Source: Bacteroidota bacterium (lineage in GTDB: Bacteria > Bacteroidota > Ignavibacteria > Ignavibacteriales > Ignavibacteriaceae). Taken from it: DNA of 15,198 nt. Under the pieces are notes generated by a model. The model searched no databases. It was given only the letters and a program-made list of their open reading frames with translations, and was not told where the DNA came from. Position numbers and translations under genes: made by a program. The DNA lies in NCBI GenBank assembly GCA_021793635.1, contig JAJYSI010000024.1, positions 1-15,198 on the forward strand. The letters are read 5' to 3'. Shown piece by piece: positions 13,937 through 15,198 of the stretch (positions are counted from its first letter, which is position 1; each line of letters opens with the position of its first letter).

Positions 13937-14548
13937 ATGAAGTACCTGGAAGATTTAATCAATCTTTTTGGCGGATTGAAAAAGGGCATAACAACCCACG
14001 CCGCTCTTTGGGCGAACCAGATTTATACGCCTGATTATATTCAGGGTATAATAGACGCCCTTAATAGTAAAAACGAAGAGATAAAGACTGCCGAAAATAC
14101 ATCTTCAAGATTGAAGAAGGAAGGGCGTCAAATGGAGACCCAATACCAGGCTGTTGCCGATAAAATTATAAAGATGGCTGGCGGTTTCCACGCGGACACT
14201 TCTGAACAACTGATCGATTACGATATCAAACTTCCCAAAACACCGGTAGCGAAGCCGAGACCCGAAGTCCAGGAAGCTGTTGCCTTAAAAGACGACACTG
14301 ATGGACAGGGCTTTATTGTCAGCACTAATGGAGATCCGGTTGCAAATAACTATGAGTGGGAGAAAGGGCAGTCGGCAAATGCAGCAGACCTAAACACAAT
14401 ACCGGAAATGAAATTCTTTAAGTACACAAGCAAGACATCATTTGTAGATGACGATGTTGCGCGGGGTGTACGTTACTTTTACCGCGTTCGTGCGGTAAAC
14501 ACTGCGGGCGAAGGTCCGTGGAGCGAAGCGGTCAGCAGAGTTCAGTAG
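13937..14548 (+). CDS. Fibronectin type III-like domain protein, orphan
   Basis: A 203-residue protein with no signal peptide or membrane segment. Residues 1-95 are helical and charged (for example LNSKNEEIKTAENTSSRLKK at 42-61) and may form a helical bundle. A Pro/Lys linker (99-112) leads to an FN3-like domain (about 115-202). This ends in the typical RYFYRVRAVNTAGEGPWSEA (179-198), the F-strand Tyr-x-Tyr/Phe-x-Val pattern plus G-strand. Similar short helix-plus-FN3 proteins occur in Bacteroidota and relatives, to my recollection, without assigned function. GGAGAA (13926-13931) lies 7 nt before the ATG. It follows the 21-bp repeat array immediately and is followed by inverted repeats and REP-like elements rather than by another gene, so it stands alone. 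FN3 domains usually mediate protein or glycan binding; without an export signal the partner would be cytoplasmic. Confidence 0.8.
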   Translation: MKYLEDLINLFGGLKKGITTHAALWANQIYTPDYIQGIIDALNSKNEEIKTAENTSSRLKKEGRQMETQYQAVADKIIKMAGGFHADTSEQLIDYDIKLPKTPVAKPRPEVQEAVALKDDTDGQGFIVSTNGDPVANNYEWEKGQSANAADLNTIPEMKFFKYTSKTSFVDDDVARGVRYFYRVRAVNTAGEGPWSEAVSRVQ

Positions 14549-14611
14549 TAAAAGATTTTAGATGAGGTTGACTAAAAAGAATGTAAAGCCGGGCATTAAG
14601 CTTTAGACTGA

Positions 14612-14669
14612 GTTCATGCCGAAGACTTGTCGAGTTTCCGTTTGGAAAATGAACATGTGGATTCGACAA
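14612..14669. repeat. Interleaved inverted repeats, possible pseudoknot
   Basis: GTTCAT (14612-14617) is complementary to ATGAAC (14649-14654) and TTGTCGA (14627-14633) to TCGACAA (14663-14669), so the two pairs interleave. A third hairpin TTTCC-GTTT-GGAAA (14635-14648) sits directly against the first right arm. As RNA this could be a pseudoknot or two alternative folds. It lies about 65 nt after the FN3 stop codon. Confidence 0.5.
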
Positions 14670-14819
14670 ACTTGGAAGCAGGGGAAATTTTTTTGTCAGC
14701 CTTATCTCTTTTGATTAGCCGGGGCAGAGAGGGCGTCCCGGATTAAATAAATTTAGCAGAACATTTAAAGCCATGAATTAATGTTTTATTTGATCAAGTA
14801 AGTGTTTGTGGAATTAGAA

Positions 14820-14891
14820 CCTCACCCTTTCCTAATTGAACACATGAACAAAAGAATAACCCTCTCTTTTTTGAAGAGAGGGCGGGTGAGG
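14820..14891. repeat. REP-like palindromic element, copy A (72 bp)
   Basis: Outer arms CCTCACCC (14820-14827) and GGGTGAGG (14884-14891) enclose an inner 9-bp hairpin, CCCTCTCTT (14860-14868) with AAGAGAGGG (14874-14882). Copy B, 40 bp on, has the same plan in the same orientation, which marks both as one dispersed repeat family of the REP/MITE type. Confidence 0.75.
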
Positions 14892-14931
14892 CAGAAAATA
14901 GAAAAGTACTGTTGACAGTGAATGCTGTTAT

Positions 14932-15002
14932 CCTCACCACTTCCCAGCATCAAAGATAAGTTGATGACTACCCTCTCCGATTATAGGAGAGGGTGGGTGA
15001 GG
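14932..15002. repeat. REP-like palindromic element, copy B (71 bp)
   Basis: Outer arms CCTCACC (14932-14938) and GGGTGAGG (14995-15002) enclose an inner 8-bp hairpin, CCCTCTCC (14971-14978) with GGAGAGGG (14986-14993). Its left half also contains CATCAA/TTGATG, a second hairpin that copy A lacks. The left halves differ between copies while the ends and inner stem are kept, as expected if the structure is what is conserved. Confidence 0.75.
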
Positions 15003-15198
15003 CTGAGCTAAATAGAGTTCACTTTTAAAATAATTAAAAACAAGTTTGAAAGTCCTAATTTCTGTTTCTTTCTAACATCTTTTTAATCTTCTTATTTTAG
15101 ATTCAACTAAAAAAAAATCGAATTCTTTCCGATAATTAAGCATTATTAAATTTTAGGCTATGTATTAACTCTTTAAAAATAAGTCTATTCCCTTATTT

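Larger units (their letters stand above)
14549..15198. other. Gene-free right end with inverted repeats and REP-like elements
   Basis: No ORF or RNA gene of known type is seen. Bases 14612-14669 hold interleaved inverted repeats. A hairpin CCGGGG/TCCCGG lies at 14719-14741. Two related palindromic elements lie at 14820-14891 and 14932-15002. Bases 15003-15198 are plain AT-rich sequence in which I see nothing. Confidence 0.65.

Noticed and set aside
14719..14741. Terminator hairpin CCGGGG/TCCCGG after the FN3 gene
   Set aside because: The stem is plausible but it is followed by ATTAAATAA rather than a T run; noted only as part of the gene-free region.

Overview
The window is an AT-rich bacterial chromosomal segment, most likely from the Bacteroidota/Chlorobiota (FCB) group and possibly an Ignavibacteria-type lineage. 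The taxonomic call is an inference. It rests on a GH92 mannosidase, a DUF4286 protein, a DUF6600 lipoprotein, an outer-surface-style S9 peptidase and a 31-residue AURKAIP1/COX24-type ribosomal microprotein. Several promoters look like ordinary sigma70 boxes (TTGATA-N16-TATAAT, TGGACA-N17-TATATT, TGGTATAAT), and many starts carry a Shine-Dalgarno. That is unlike typical Bacteroidia and fits a deeper branch of the group.

Layout. 1-2476: 3' part of a GH92 glycosidase gene (its start lies off the window) and its terminator. 2733-4292, minus strand: an HU/IHF-family DNA-binding protein, a zinc-ribbon/TM/TPR protein and a tiny bS22-like ribosomal protein are packed end to end (1-nt gap, then a TAATG overlap). 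This unit has a recognisable promoter upstream and a hairpin terminator downstream. A tRNA-Thr(CGT) follows on the same strand. 4591-4974, plus strand: a small single-pass membrane protein that converges, 4 nt apart, on an S9 prolyl-oligopeptidase-like enzyme (4979-7063). 7237-10203, minus strand: an IMPDH/GMP-reductase-family enzyme and oligopeptidase F. 10306-11060, minus strand: a small lipoprotein and a DUF4286 protein. 11222-11340, plus strand: a compact promoter/RNA/terminator cassette that encodes no protein and looks like a small RNA. 11344-13264, minus strand: a DUF6600 lipoprotein and a DUF6483-like protein.

The right end (13265-15198) is different in character. A GC-richer array of 21-bp tandem units (12 clear copies plus decayed edges) sits directly upstream of a 203-residue protein with a fibronectin type III-like C-terminus. 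It is followed by interleaved inverted repeats and by two ~72-bp palindromic REP-like elements. This is the most accessory-like part of the window. The array plus FN3 gene, together with the small RNA at 11257-11336, are the items I consider least explained by known families.

Most protein genes are housekeeping or envelope functions (peptide and glycan turnover, nucleoid, ribosome, purine metabolism). No CRISPR array, complete insertion sequence, prophage or defence operon was recognised.
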